A stretch of DNA of 19,545 bases from NCBI GenBank assembly GCA_044450465.1, contig JBIOJB010000057.1, positions 1-19,545 of the forward strand. Direction: 5' to 3'. The notes beneath the pieces were generated by a model. The model did no database searches, was not told the origin of the DNA, and saw only the letters and a list, made by a program, of their open reading frames with translations. Numbering within the stretch: the first letter of the stretch is position 1; each line of letters begins with the position of its first letter. Shown piece after piece: positions 6,285-14,061 of the stretch. The DNA comes from JBIOJB01 sp044450465. Its GTDB lineage: Bacteria > Chloroflexota > Dormibacteria > Dormibacterales > Dormibacteraceae. Made by a program: the position numbers and the translations under genes.

Positions 6285-7730
6285 CTAAGCCCGGTTTTCA
6301 GCATGCATTCGAATGCCCACGATGTCCTCCAACGCGGCCAGCCTGGCTTCGACGGCTTCCGGGGTGGCAGCCTCCGAATACACGCGGATCAACGGCTCCG
6401 TCCCACTCGCCCGAAGCAGCACCCAGCTTCCGTCGGCAAGGTAGAACTTGAACCCATCGTCCGACCTGACGCGCTGAACGGCCACGCCAGCGACCTCACT
6501 GGGTTCGTTCTTCTCGAGGGTGTCGAGAATCCGCCTGCGGTCCTGGTCGTAGGTCTCGCGCGGCAGGTGGATGTCGTGGCGCGCGTACGCGTGCGGGCCG
6601 ACGCGGCTCTCCAGATCGGCAAGGATGCGCGAGACGGGCTTGCCGGTCTTGACCATCATGTCCGCGAACATCAGTCCAATCAAGATCCCGTCGCGCTCGG
6701 GGATGTGGCCGCGAACGGCAAAGCCACCCGACTCCTCGCCCCCGAGCAGCGCGTTGGTCTCGATCATCTTGGGTGCGATGTTCTTGAAACCGACCGGAAC
6801 CTCATACACCCTCTCGCCGAATTCGGCCCCGAGCTTGTCGGCCATTGCGGTCATGTTCACGGTCTTGACCACCGGCCCTCTCAAGCCCCTGACCTCGAAC
6901 AGGTAGAGCATCAGCAGGGCGAACACCTGCAGCTGATTGATGAAGCGGCCGGTTTCGTCGATGATCCCGACGCGGTCGGCATCGCCGTCAGTGCAGATGC
7001 ATAGGTCCTGACTGCCAACCTTCATCAGGGCCACCGTCGAATCGATGTTGGGTGGGATCGGCTCGGGGTTGATGCCCCCGAACAGCGGATTGCGCTGGTT
7101 GTGCAGCTCGGTGACCGCTGTGCGCCCGCCCCCGATCAGGTCGGTGATGTAGCCGTAGCCGGAGCCGTACATGCATTCATGGACGACTCGGAGACCGGCA
7201 GCCTTGATTGCGTCCAGGTCGACCATGTGGGCCACCTGGGCGTAGTAGGAGGGTCGTGGATCGTAAGTCGTGACCAGACCGTGTCCCACGGTGCGATCGG
7301 TCGGGGGAACATCGGGGAGGGCCGCGATGTTGCGCTCCAGCTCGTCGATGACCTCCGACGGAACCGCGCTGCCCGTCTCGGTCTTGTACTTGAAGCCGTT
7401 GAACTGGTAGGGGTTGTGGCTGGCGGTGATGACCGCCCCACCGGTGGCTCGGCGATCGATCACAGTCCAGGACGTGACCTGGGTTGGCGACGGTCGGTCG
7501 AAGATGAGCGTGCGGATTCCGTTGCTGGCGAAGACGTCGGCCACGGCACGGGCGAAATCGTCGGAGGCGAACCGGCAGTCATAGCCGACGACGGCCAGGG
7601 GCTCCTTGGCACGCGACTGCATGTACTGGGCCGCGGCCTGTGCGACTCGGCGCACGTTCGCATACGTGAAGTCGTCGGCGATGATGCCGCGCCAACCATC
7701 AGTACCGAACTTGATCTGCTGCCCTGCCAT
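6285..7730 (-). CDS. Phosphoglucomutase/phosphomannomutase (alpha-D-phosphohexomutase)
   Basis: A 481-residue enzyme of the alpha-D-phosphohexomutase superfamily, which moves phosphate between C6 and C1 of glucose or mannose. Diagnostic motifs in order are FGTDGWRGII near the N-terminus, the phosphoserine loop VITASHNPYQFNGFK, the metal loop CTDGDADRVG, the sugar-binding GGEESGG, and the phosphate-binding RASGTEPLIRVYSE near the C-terminus. Its length is normal and it looks complete. The frame extends to 7763, but the ATG at 7730 gives the usual MAGQQIKFGTDGWRG start. It lies downstream of the guanylyltransferase, separated by structured element E2, and directly upstream of the cupin gene, which favours mannose-6-phosphate to mannose-1-phosphate as one job. 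Supply of glucose-1-phosphate for UDP-glucose is equally possible. Confidence 0.92.
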   Translation of the reverse strand: MAGQQIKFGTDGWRGIIADDFTYANVRRVAQAAAQYMQSRAKEPLAVVGYDCRFASDDFARAVADVFASNGIRTLIFDRPSPTQVTSWTVIDRRATGGAVITASHNPYQFNGFKYKTETGSAVPSEVIDELERNIAALPDVPPTDRTVGHGLVTTYDPRPSYYAQVAHMVDLDAIKAAGLRVVHECMYGSGYGYITDLIGGGRTAVTELHNQRNPLFGGINPEPIPPNIDSTVALMKVGSQDLCICTDGDADRVGIIDETGRFINQLQVFALLMLYLFEVRGLRGPVVKTVNMTAMADKLGAEFGERVYEVPVGFKNIAPKMIETNALLGGEESGGFAVRGHIPERDGILIGLMFADMMVKTGKPVSRILADLESRVGPHAYARHDIHLPRETYDQDRRRILDTLEKNEPSEVAGVAVQRVRSDDGFKFYLADGSWVLLRASGTEPLIRVYSEAATPEAVEARLAALEDIVGIRMHAENRA

Positions 7731-7779
7731 GACCCATGAAAGCGTAACGAGATGGCAGGACACGAGGGGACCAAACCGG

Positions 7780-7957
7780 CGTGGCCAGGGCGGCCGGATT
7801 CACTCCGGCCGCAGCTTTGTCCTCAAGGCTCCCAGGCGTGATTGGGAGTGGCTCTTAATCGGATCCTTCCATATGCCGGAGGGAGAGCAGGCCCGTCGCG
7901 AAGCGACCGGCCGATGAGAGGGAACCAAACGGGTTACCGCTGATAAGGTCTCTCATA
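7780..7957 (-). repeat. Structured intergenic element, copy E2 (five hairpins)
   Basis: On the - strand the element folds like E1. P1: 7956-7950 with 7920-7914. P2: 7912-7909/7893-7890 plus 7907-7903/7899-7895, again with a G-G mismatch (7908/7894) and a TTC loop. P3: about 7884-7877 with 7871-7864, loop GCATA. P4: 7848-7844/7833-7829. P5: 7812-7804/7798-7790, loop GTGAA. The linker before P5 keeps AGGnCAAAG as in E1. The stop codon of the guanylyltransferase gene (7955-7953) is inside the P1 stem. The ATG of the mutase gene is about 60 bases past P5. Here the element could act as a 3' UTR, an intergenic processing site or a leader; E1 argues against a strictly leader role. Confidence 0.65.
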
Positions 7958-9023
7958 GATACCGGGTCTTCCTCAAGCGCCTGAGCGCCTCGACGACCTT
8001 CCTCACGTCCTGCGCCCTCGACCGCGGGCAGACGAGAAGCGCGTCCTCCGTATCGATGATGATCATGTCCTCGAGGCCAATGGCCGCGATCAGCCTGCGT
8101 TCGCCGAGGATCACGCTGCGCGTGGTGTCCACCATGACGACCTCGCCCTCCACGGAATTTCCTCCGGCGTCCGCCCGCACGCGATCGCCGAGCTCGGCCC
8201 AGCTGCCGATGTCGGCCCAGGCAAAATCCGCCGGCACCAGCACAAGGCGGTTCGTCTTCTCCATGACGCTGCGGTCGATGACCTCCACCGGCAGGCGGCG
8301 GTAGAGCTTGGCGGCCAGCGCCTCGTCCCCTCCATCTCTGGCGGCCAGTACGCGGCGGGCTCCGGCCAGGTGGCGTGGGGCGTGCAGGCCGAGCTCCTCG
8401 ATCAGGACGTCGATCCGTGCACAGAACCACGCCAGGTTCCAGTAGTAGCTTCCGCTCTGCACGAATCTTTTCGCGCGCGCCAGGGCGGGTTTCTCAACGA
8501 AGCGCTTGACCTGGATCACGCCGTCCCGGACGCGGCCCGGCGCGTGGATGTAGCCGAGGCCAGTTGAGGGAAACGTGGGCCGCAAGCCCACCGTGACGAT
8601 GCAGCTTCCCGTCGCCGCTGCGCGCCAGGCCGTGCGCACGGCGCGATTGACCTTGGCCGCCCCGCGCACCACGTGGTCCGCGGGCATCGTAAGCATCAAT
8701 GCGGTTGAAAATCTCTCTTCGAGGGTCACGGCCGCGAGGGCATATGCATTGGTGGTGCCGCGGGCTGCCGGCTCGAGGATGAGGTGATCGGTAGCAAGCT
8801 CCGGCAGCACCCGCTGGACGATGCCGCGCTGCGACACCTCGGTCAGCACGAAGACCTCATCGGCCACGGCTGAAGCGCGGTCATAGGTCGTCCTCAACAG
8901 AGGCTGGCCGCGATCGCCGAACGGCAGGACGTGCTTAGGGGTTGAGGTCCTCGACCTCGGCCACAGGCGCGTCCCGGCTCCGCCGGCCGGGATGACCGCG
9001 ATGGTGGTTGGCAAACCAGTCAA
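7953..9023 (-). CDS. manC: Mannose-1-phosphate guanylyltransferase (GDP-mannose pyrophosphorylase)
   Basis: A 356-residue nucleotidyltransferase that makes GDP-mannose from mannose-1-phosphate and GTP in the cytoplasm. The N-terminus IAVIPAGGAGTRLWPRSR carries the GGxGTRLWPxSR nucleotide-binding signature, followed by PKHVLPFG. TMPADHVV, the FVEKP motif and the ADIGSWAEL segment further on are typical of the family. It lacks the C-terminal isomerase cupin of the long bifunctional ManC/AlgA proteins; that domain is encoded separately at 5892-6269. The start is taken as the TTG at 9023, which overlaps the metK stop as TTGA. A second TTG at 9014 and a GTG at 9083, which would overlap metK by 64 bases, are alternatives. 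The stop lies inside hairpin P1 of element E2. Confidence 0.9.
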   Translation of the reverse strand: MTGLPTTIAVIPAGGAGTRLWPRSRTSTPKHVLPFGDRGQPLLRTTYDRASAVADEVFVLTEVSQRGIVQRVLPELATDHLILEPAARGTTNAYALAAVTLEERFSTALMLTMPADHVVRGAAKVNRAVRTAWRAAATGSCIVTVGLRPTFPSTGLGYIHAPGRVRDGVIQVKRFVEKPALARAKRFVQSGSYYWNLAWFCARIDVLIEELGLHAPRHLAGARRVLAARDGGDEALAAKLYRRLPVEVIDRSVMEKTNRLVLVPADFAWADIGSWAELGDRVRADAGGNSVEGEVVMVDTTRSVILGERRLIAAIGLEDMIIIDTEDALLVCPRSRAQDVRKVVEALRRLRKTRYL

Positions 9024-10177
9024 GCCCGGGCGTTCGGTGCTAGCTCGGCGGCGAGTTCTGCAGCCCGCGCCGTCGACTCCCACGGTGCATCGATGTCCGT
9101 CCGGCCGAAGTGGCCGTACACGGCCATCTGGCGGTACAGGGGGCGGCGCAGATTCAGCTCCTTGATGATTCCCATCGGGCTCAAATCGAAGAGCCGGTTC
9201 ACCGCGGAGGAGATGGCGATCTCCGGCGCTTTGCCGGTGCCGAAGGTGTCGATCCGGATTGCCACCGGCTTGACGACCCCGATCGCATATGCGATCTGCA
9301 CCTCACACCGGCTAGCGAGGCCCGCGGCAACGATGTTCTTAGCCACATACCGAGCGCCGTACGCCCCAGCTCGGTCGACCTTCGTCGGGTCCTTGCCGGA
9401 AAAGCAGCCGCCTCCGTGGCGCGCGTAGCCGCCATAGGTGTCGACCATGATCTTTCGGCCTGTCAGCCCGGCGTCGGCGGCAGGCCCGCCCACCACAAAC
9501 CGACCGGTCGGATTGATGAAAGCCCGCATCGTGGCGCTCCTTATGGCGGCCGGGATCACCACGTCGATGACGTGCTCCTTGACGTCCGCCCGCAGCCTGT
9601 CGATCTCGATCTCGTCGTGGTGTTGCGCTGACAGCACCACGCTGTCTACCCCAACGGGCCTTCCGTTCTCGTCGTACTGCACCGCCACCTGGACCTTGCC
9701 GTCCGGCCTGAGATAACCGAGGGCTTTGCTGCGCCGCACCTCAGCGAGGCGTCGCGCCAGGCGGTGCGCCAGAGTGATCGGCAGAGGCATCAGCTCGGGC
9801 GTCTCATCACATGCGAACCCGAACATCATTCCGGAGTCGCCCGCGCCACCGCCATCGACGCCCTGGGCGATGTCGGGTGATTGCTCGTCGATGCTCGTGA
9901 CAACCCCGCACGTCTCGGCGTCGAAGCCGTATTTGGCACGCGTGTAGCCGACGTCGCGCACCGTCTGACGGATGATCCGCGGGATGTCGACATAGCAGTC
10001 GGTTGTGATCTCTCCGACCACGATCACCATGCCCGTGGTGATGACCGCTTCGCACGCGACGCGAGCCAGTGGGTCCTTGGCCAGAATCGCGTCCAGGATC
10101 GCGTCCGAGATCTGATCCGCGACCTTGTCCGGATGGCCCTCGGTTACGGACTCTGATGTGAACAGAGACGGCGTCAT
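9020..10177 (-). CDS. metK: S-adenosylmethionine synthetase
   Basis: A 385-residue methionine adenosyltransferase, making SAM from methionine and ATP. FTSESVTEGHPDKVADQISDAILDAIL (6-32) is the family N-terminus. GAGDSGMMFGFACDET (from about residue 111) is signature 1, with Ser where Gln is usual. GGGCFSGKDPTKVDRAGAYGARY is the second signature and phosphate-binding region. The length is normal. The ATG at 10177 is preceded by GAGGAG four bases upstream, which decides it over the frame's first ATG at 10204. It is the centre of an activated-methyl-cycle group with the SAH hydrolase and adenine phosphoribosyltransferase genes upstream on the same strand, and it is translationally coupled (TTGA) to the guanylyltransferase gene. 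Confidence 0.96.
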   Translation of the reverse strand: MTPSLFTSESVTEGHPDKVADQISDAILDAILAKDPLARVACEAVITTGMVIVVGEITTDCYVDIPRIIRQTVRDVGYTRAKYGFDAETCGVVTSIDEQSPDIAQGVDGGGAGDSGMMFGFACDETPELMPLPITLAHRLARRLAEVRRSKALGYLRPDGKVQVAVQYDENGRPVGVDSVVLSAQHHDEIEIDRLRADVKEHVIDVVIPAAIRSATMRAFINPTGRFVVGGPAADAGLTGRKIMVDTYGGYARHGGGCFSGKDPTKVDRAGAYGARYVAKNIVAAGLASRCEVQIAYAIGVVKPVAIRIDTFGTGKAPEIAISSAVNRLFDLSPMGIIKELNLRRPLYRQMAVYGHFGRTDIDAPWESTARAAELAAELAPNARA

Positions 10178-10204
10178 TGCTCCTCGACTCTCCCACGCCG
10201 GCAA

Positions 10205-10228
10205 GGACCCGCCTCCGGTAAGCGGTCC
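10205..10228 (-). other. Hairpin in the metK leader
   Basis: Between the lipase stop (10292) and the metK ATG (10177) the - strand carries an inverted repeat of about 7 bp (GGACC-GC against GC-GGGTCC, with one bulged G) around a 9-base loop. No T-tract follows it. It may be a leader structure or chance in GC-rich DNA. I tried to fit the known SAM riboswitch classes to this 114-base gap and could not. Confidence 0.25.
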
Positions 10229-10291
10229 CCAAGCGCCAGGTTCATACCTCCGGGACGGCCCGAATCCTAACCGAGTTGCAAGGCGGCGGAT

Positions 10292-11143
10292 TCACGCCAG
10301 GTTGAGGTAGTGAATCGCCGAGTGCCGGAACACCTTCGAGCCGCGCTGCCTCAGAAGCATCGCCGTCGCGTGCCGCGACGACTCGATCAACTGTTCGACA
10401 TGCGAGCGCTTCATCTCCCAGGTTTCGGTGGGAGCGGTCACCGGGCAGAGCACGACAATGCGCGCCGTCCCACGTAGCCGCTCGAAGTCGCTGAGCATCT
10501 TGTGGTGAAGCGAGAGCTGCAGCGTCCGGGCCATAAGCTCGGGCAGCGTCTGAGGGCTGGGCTCGAACTCGCCACCGCCCATCAGGCTGATGGCGATCAC
10601 CTGCCCGGCGCCATCGGCGATTGCCGGGTCGAGCGGCGTGTTGTCGACAACCCCACCGTCAAGGTGCTCTCGATCTGTGATGCGCACAGCCGGGAACAAG
10701 CCTGGGATGGCCGTCGACGCAAGCAGTGCAGGAACCAGCGCGCCGGACTTGAATAGGGCCGGCTTGCCGGCGTTGACATCGGTCGCTACGACCGTCAGCG
10801 GCACCGTCAGCTGCTCGAAGCTGCCGATTCCGCTGAGGGTCTGCGCGCGCTGGATGAGTCGCATCACGTTCTGCTGAGGAAGGGCGCTCCGCCGGTCGCG
10901 GCGCAATCCCGACACAAGGATGTTCAGAGGATGGGCTTTGAACACTGCCGCAGCCTCGCGCGACAACCAGAGCTCGCGGAGCATCAGGCATCCCGCGAGC
11001 GACGGATAGGCCGCGATTGCGCTCCCGTTCAGGGCGCCAACGCTCGTACCGACGATGGCGGTCGGCGCGTCGACGCCCGCTTCGAACAGAGCCTGAAGGA
11101 CGCCAACCTGGGCGGCGCCGCGCGCGCCGCCGCCGCCCAGCAC
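10292..11143 (-). CDS. Patatin-like phospholipase (RssA/NTE type)
   Basis: A 283-residue patatin-family serine hydrolase. The oxyanion-hole motif GGGGARGAAQVG (3-14), the nucleophile elbow GTSVG (32-36, Ser34) and the catalytic aspartate in DGG (Asp162, HLDGGVVDNTPL) are all present, so it should be an active acyl hydrolase, probably acting on membrane lipids; its substrate is unknown. The GTG at 11143 puts the glycine-rich loop at the very N-terminus. The frame upstream is open back to the SAH hydrolase stop (11194), where it reads SPRRTW with no ATG, GTG or TTG, so this is the only canonical start. There is no signal peptide and it is probably cytoplasmic. It sits between SAM-cycle genes, which is not a standard arrangement that I know. 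Confidence 0.9.
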   Translation of the reverse strand: MLGGGGARGAAQVGVLQALFEAGVDAPTAIVGTSVGALNGSAIAAYPSLAGCLMLRELWLSREAAAVFKAHPLNILVSGLRRDRRSALPQQNVMRLIQRAQTLSGIGSFEQLTVPLTVVATDVNAGKPALFKSGALVPALLASTAIPGLFPAVRITDREHLDGGVVDNTPLDPAIADGAGQVIAISLMGGGEFEPSPQTLPELMARTLQLSLHHKMLSDFERLRGTARIVVLCPVTAPTETWEMKRSHVEQLIESSRHATAMLLRQRGSKVFRHSAIHYLNLA

Positions 11144-11191
11144 CCACGTACGGCGTGGTGAACCGAACGTCGGAAGACTAGGCCCCCACCG

Positions 11192-12463
11192 CTATGTGCC
11201 TTCCTCCCAGGACGAGAGGTAGTGCTTCTGCTCCTCGGTCAGCGTGTCGATTTCGATCCCCATGGCGTTGAGCTTGAGCCTGGCCACCTCTGCATCGATG
11301 TCGGCAGGCACGTTGTAAACCTTGGGCTCAAGGGTCTCGGCGTGCTTTGCGATGTACTCGGCACACAGGGCCTGGTTCGCAAAGCTCATGTCCATCACCG
11401 CGGCCGGGTGACCCTCCGCCGCCGCCAGGTTGATGAGCCGTCCCTCGGCCAGGACATGCAGCCTCCGGCCGTCGCCCATCTTGTATTCCTGAACTGAAGG
11501 CCTCACCTGCTTGACGCTGGTGGCCATGTCGTCCAGGGCTTTCAAGTTGATCTCGGAGTTGAAGTGGCCCGAGTTGGCCAGGATCGCCCCGTCCTTCATG
11601 AGGGCGAAATGCCCGCGGTCGAGCACGTTGACGTCACCCGTGACGGTCACGAATATGTCGCCTTCCTTGGCGGCGTCTTCCATCCTCATGACCCTGAAGC
11701 CGTCCATCGCCGCTTCAAGCGCCTTGAGCGAGTCGACCTCGGTGACCACCACGTCGGCGCCGTGGCCCTTTGCCCTCGATGCCAGGCCGCGACCGACCCA
11801 GCCGTATCCGCCGATGACGAACGTCTTTCCCGCCAACAGGACGTTGGTGGCGCGGATGATCCCGTCGAGCGTCGACTGACCGGTTCCATACCGGTTGTCG
11901 AACATGTGCTTCGTGTTCGCCTCGTTGACCGCGACGATGGGATAGCGCAGGACACCGTGATCAGCCATGGCCCTAAGCCGGATCACACCGGTCGTCGTCT
12001 CCTCGGTGCCGCCGATGACCTCGGCAAGCTGGCTCTGCCGAGCCTTGTGCAGCACGGAAACAAGGTCCGCTCCGTCGTCCATCGTCAGCTGGGGTCGGTG
12101 GTCCAGGGCCGCCTCAATGTGTGAGTAGTAGGTGTCGTTGTCCTCGCCGCGGATGGCATACGTCTTGACCCCGTGCTTGGAGGCCAGGGCCGCTGCCACC
12201 GCGTCGTTGGTGGAAAGCGGGTTGGACGCGCAGAGCGCGATATCCGCCCCACCTGCGGTGAGCGTGAGCATCAGGTTGGCCGTTTCGCTGGTCACGTGCA
12301 AGCACGCGGCGAGCCGGAGTCCTTTCAACGGTTGCTCTCGTGCAAATCTCTGCCGGATCAGGCTGAGCACCGGCATCTCGCGAGCCGCCCAGTCGATCAG
12401 GTCCTGACCCTGAGCCGCCAGCTCCAGGTCTTTCACATCGCCCGTCTTCGAACTCGTCTTCAA
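11192..12463 (-). CDS. ahcY: S-adenosylhomocysteine hydrolase
   Basis: A 423-residue NAD-dependent enzyme that splits SAH into adenosine and homocysteine. Substrate-site residues are recognisable: His56 (LHVTSETANLM), Asp130, Glu155 (GGTEETTTG), and Lys185 and Asp189 (NTKHMFDNRYGTGQSTLDGI). The NAD loop is GGYGWVGRG (218-226), and the second signature region is GAILANSGHFNSEINLKAL. It is of the shorter archaeal/Thermotoga-like class. It ends HYLSSWEEGT instead of the DHYRY ending of the longer bacterial and eukaryotic type. The start is a TTG at 12463 with GGGAG five bases upstream; GTG 12436 is an alternative. It lies 24 bases after the adenine phosphoribosyltransferase gene and shares its operon. 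Confidence 0.95.
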   Translation of the reverse strand: MKTSSKTGDVKDLELAAQGQDLIDWAAREMPVLSLIRQRFAREQPLKGLRLAACLHVTSETANLMLTLTAGGADIALCASNPLSTNDAVAAALASKHGVKTYAIRGEDNDTYYSHIEAALDHRPQLTMDDGADLVSVLHKARQSQLAEVIGGTEETTTGVIRLRAMADHGVLRYPIVAVNEANTKHMFDNRYGTGQSTLDGIIRATNVLLAGKTFVIGGYGWVGRGLASRAKGHGADVVVTEVDSLKALEAAMDGFRVMRMEDAAKEGDIFVTVTGDVNVLDRGHFALMKDGAILANSGHFNSEINLKALDDMATSVKQVRPSVQEYKMGDGRRLHVLAEGRLINLAAAEGHPAAVMDMSFANQALCAEYIAKHAETLEPKVYNVPADIDAEVARLKLNAMGIEIDTLTEEQKHYLSSWEEGT

Positions 12464-12487
12464 TTCATCTCCCGGCCCATGGGGCCG

Positions 12488-13015
12488 CTATCGGTAAACG
12501 ATTTCACTCTTCACCTCGATGCCGCCCAGACGGTCGCGCCCGCCGAGAGCAGCCAGCTCGATCAACACCTGGACACCGATCACCTCGCCGCCGAGCTTGC
12601 GAATCAGCCGGGCCGCGGCCGCGGCGGTGCCGCCGGTCGCCAGCACGTCGTCAACGATGAGCACACGCTGGCCGGGCTTCACCGCGTCGGAGTGGATCTC
12701 GAGCTGGTCGTTGCCGTACTCGAGCTGATAGGACTCTCCGATCGTCTTCCAGGGCAGCTTGCCCAGCTTGCGGATCGGGATGAAGCCCGCCCCCAGCCTG
12801 ATGGCGATCGCGGCGCCCGGGATGAACCCGCGCGCCTCGATGGCAGCAACCAGGTCCGGCTCGCGAGCCTTCCAACCGCTCGACATGAGATCGACCACCT
12901 CACTGAACACAACCTTGTTCGCGAGTAGTGGGGTGATGTCGCGGAAGATGATTCCGGGCTGAGGGTAGCCGGGGACGTCGCGAACGTATTGCTTCAGGTT
13001 CTCCGGTAGCGTCAC
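12488..13015 (-). CDS. apt: Adenine phosphoribosyltransferase
   Basis: A 175-residue type I phosphoribosyltransferase converting adenine and PRPP to AMP. DVPGYPQPGIIFRDITPLL (13-31) is the Apt N-terminal signature, GFIPGAAIAIRLGAGFIPIRK is the central loop region, and VLIVDDVLATGGT (118-130) is the PRPP-binding motif. The length is normal. The GTG start overlaps the upstream decarboxylase gene's stop as GTGA (13015-13012). Being next to the SAH hydrolase suggests salvage of the adenine moiety from SAM-dependent reactions. If adenosine is the only SAH product, a nucleosidase elsewhere would be needed to give free adenine. Confidence 0.95.
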   Translation of the reverse strand: MTLPENLKQYVRDVPGYPQPGIIFRDITPLLANKVVFSEVVDLMSSGWKAREPDLVAAIEARGFIPGAAIAIRLGAGFIPIRKLGKLPWKTIGESYQLEYGNDQLEIHSDAVKPGQRVLIVDDVLATGGTAAAAARLIRKLGGEVIGVQVLIELAALGGRDRLGGIEVKSEIVYR

Positions 13016-14061
13016 AGGACAGACCTGAAGTATTCCAGGGTGCGCCGGAGACCATCTTCCAGGCCGACCTCGGGCTGCCAGCCGAGCTTGGTCCGAGCGT
13101 GGGTGATGTCAGGCCGCCGGTGCTTTGGGTCGTCGACCGGCAGGGGCCGATGGACTATCTCGCTGCTGGAGCCAGTCAGCCTGATGATGGTCTGCGCCAG
13201 CTCGAGCACAGTCACCTCGTGGGGGTTGCCCAGATTGACCGGTAGATGATCGCCGAGCTCCAGATCGGCGAGCACTCCTCGCACCAGATCTGAGATGTAG
13301 CACAGGCTTCGGGTCTGCGATCCATCGCCGTACACGGTCAGCGGCTCGCCCCTGATGGCCTGGGCCATGAAGTTCGGCACCGCCCGGCCATCTGAGACCT
13401 GCATTCGAGGACCGTGGGTATTGAAGATCCGCACGATGCGGGTGTCGACCTCGTGCATGCGGTGATAGGCCATTGCATAGGCTTCGGCGCAGCGCTTCGC
13501 TTCGTCGTAACAGCCTCGCGGCCCGATCGGGTTGACGTTGCCCCAGTAGTCCTCAGGCTGGGGATGAACAAGAGGGTCGCCATACACCTCTGACGTCGAC
13601 GCCAGCAGGAAGGTCGCATTCTTCGCTCGCGCCAGGCCGAGCATGTTCATCGTCCCGATGGTGCCGACCTTCAGCGTGTGAATCGGGTTGGAGTCGTACT
13701 GCGGCGGCGATGCTGGGGAGGCGAAGTGGAGCACGTACCTGATGTCGCCGCCGATGAAGATCCCGTGGTTCACGTCCGCCTGGCGAAACTCGAAGTCGGC
13801 GCGGGCTTCCAACGACCTGAGGTTTTCACGCGAACCCGTGATGAAGTTGTCGAGCGCCACGACACCAAAGCCGCGATCGAGAAGCGCTTCGCACAGGTGA
13901 GACCCGATGAAGCCGGCGCCTCCCGAAACGACCGCCCGCTGCTTGGAGCCAGTCGGACTAGTCGCGGCCGATACCTCGATACGTGAAGCCGAGACCGCGC
14001 ATCGTCGCCGGCTCGTAGATGTTGCGGCCGTCGATGAGGACGGGCTTACGCATGACGTCAC
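13012..14061 (-). CDS. UDP-glucuronate decarboxylase (UDP-xylose synthase); start uncertain
   Basis: An extended short-chain dehydrogenase that converts UDP-glucuronate to UDP-xylose. QRAVVSGGAGFIGSHL is the NAD loop, LLASTSEVYGDP the serine region, CYDEAKR the YxxxK catalytic pair, and HPQPEDYWGNVNPIGPR is highly typical of UXS enzymes. The domain begins just after the stop of the upstream UDP-glucose dehydrogenase gene (13958). No in-frame ATG, GTG or TTG exists between that stop and the glycine loop. The nearest canonical starts are GTG 14061 (used here) and ATG 14094, which overlap ugd by 104 and 137 bases. An unusual start codon, a +1 frameshift joining the two proteins, or a sequence error are alternatives. 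Making UDP-xylose directly from the product of the preceding gene supports the assignment. Confidence 0.87.
   Translation of the reverse strand: MTSCVSPSSSTAATSTSRRRCAVSASRIEVSAATSPTGSKQRAVVSGGAGFIGSHLCEALLDRGFGVVALDNFITGSRENLRSLEARADFEFRQADVNHGIFIGGDIRYVLHFASPASPPQYDSNPIHTLKVGTIGTMNMLGLARAKNATFLLASTSEVYGDPLVHPQPEDYWGNVNPIGPRGCYDEAKRCAEAYAMAYHRMHEVDTRIVRIFNTHGPRMQVSDGRAVPNFMAQAIRGEPLTVYGDGSQTRSLCYISDLVRGVLADLELGDHLPVNLGNPHEVTVLELAQTIIRLTGSSSEIVHRPLPVDDPKHRRPDITHARTKLGWQPEVGLEDGLRRTLEYFRSVL

Noticed and set aside
5994..7004. Long + strand frame of about 336 codons opposite the cupin and phosphohexomutase genes
   Set aside because: Both genes beneath it have full diagnostic motifs on the - strand, so this is an antisense shadow.
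10178..10291. Possible SAM riboswitch before metK
   Set aside because: The gap holds one weak hairpin and a run ATGAACC, but I could not fit the conserved cores of SAM-I, SAM-II or SAM-IV classes.
10282..10296. Possible third copy of the E element (GGCGTGAATCCGCC on -)
   Set aside because: It resembles only the P5 loop; it overlaps the lipase stop and none of P1-P4 or the AGGnCAAAG linker is found beside it.
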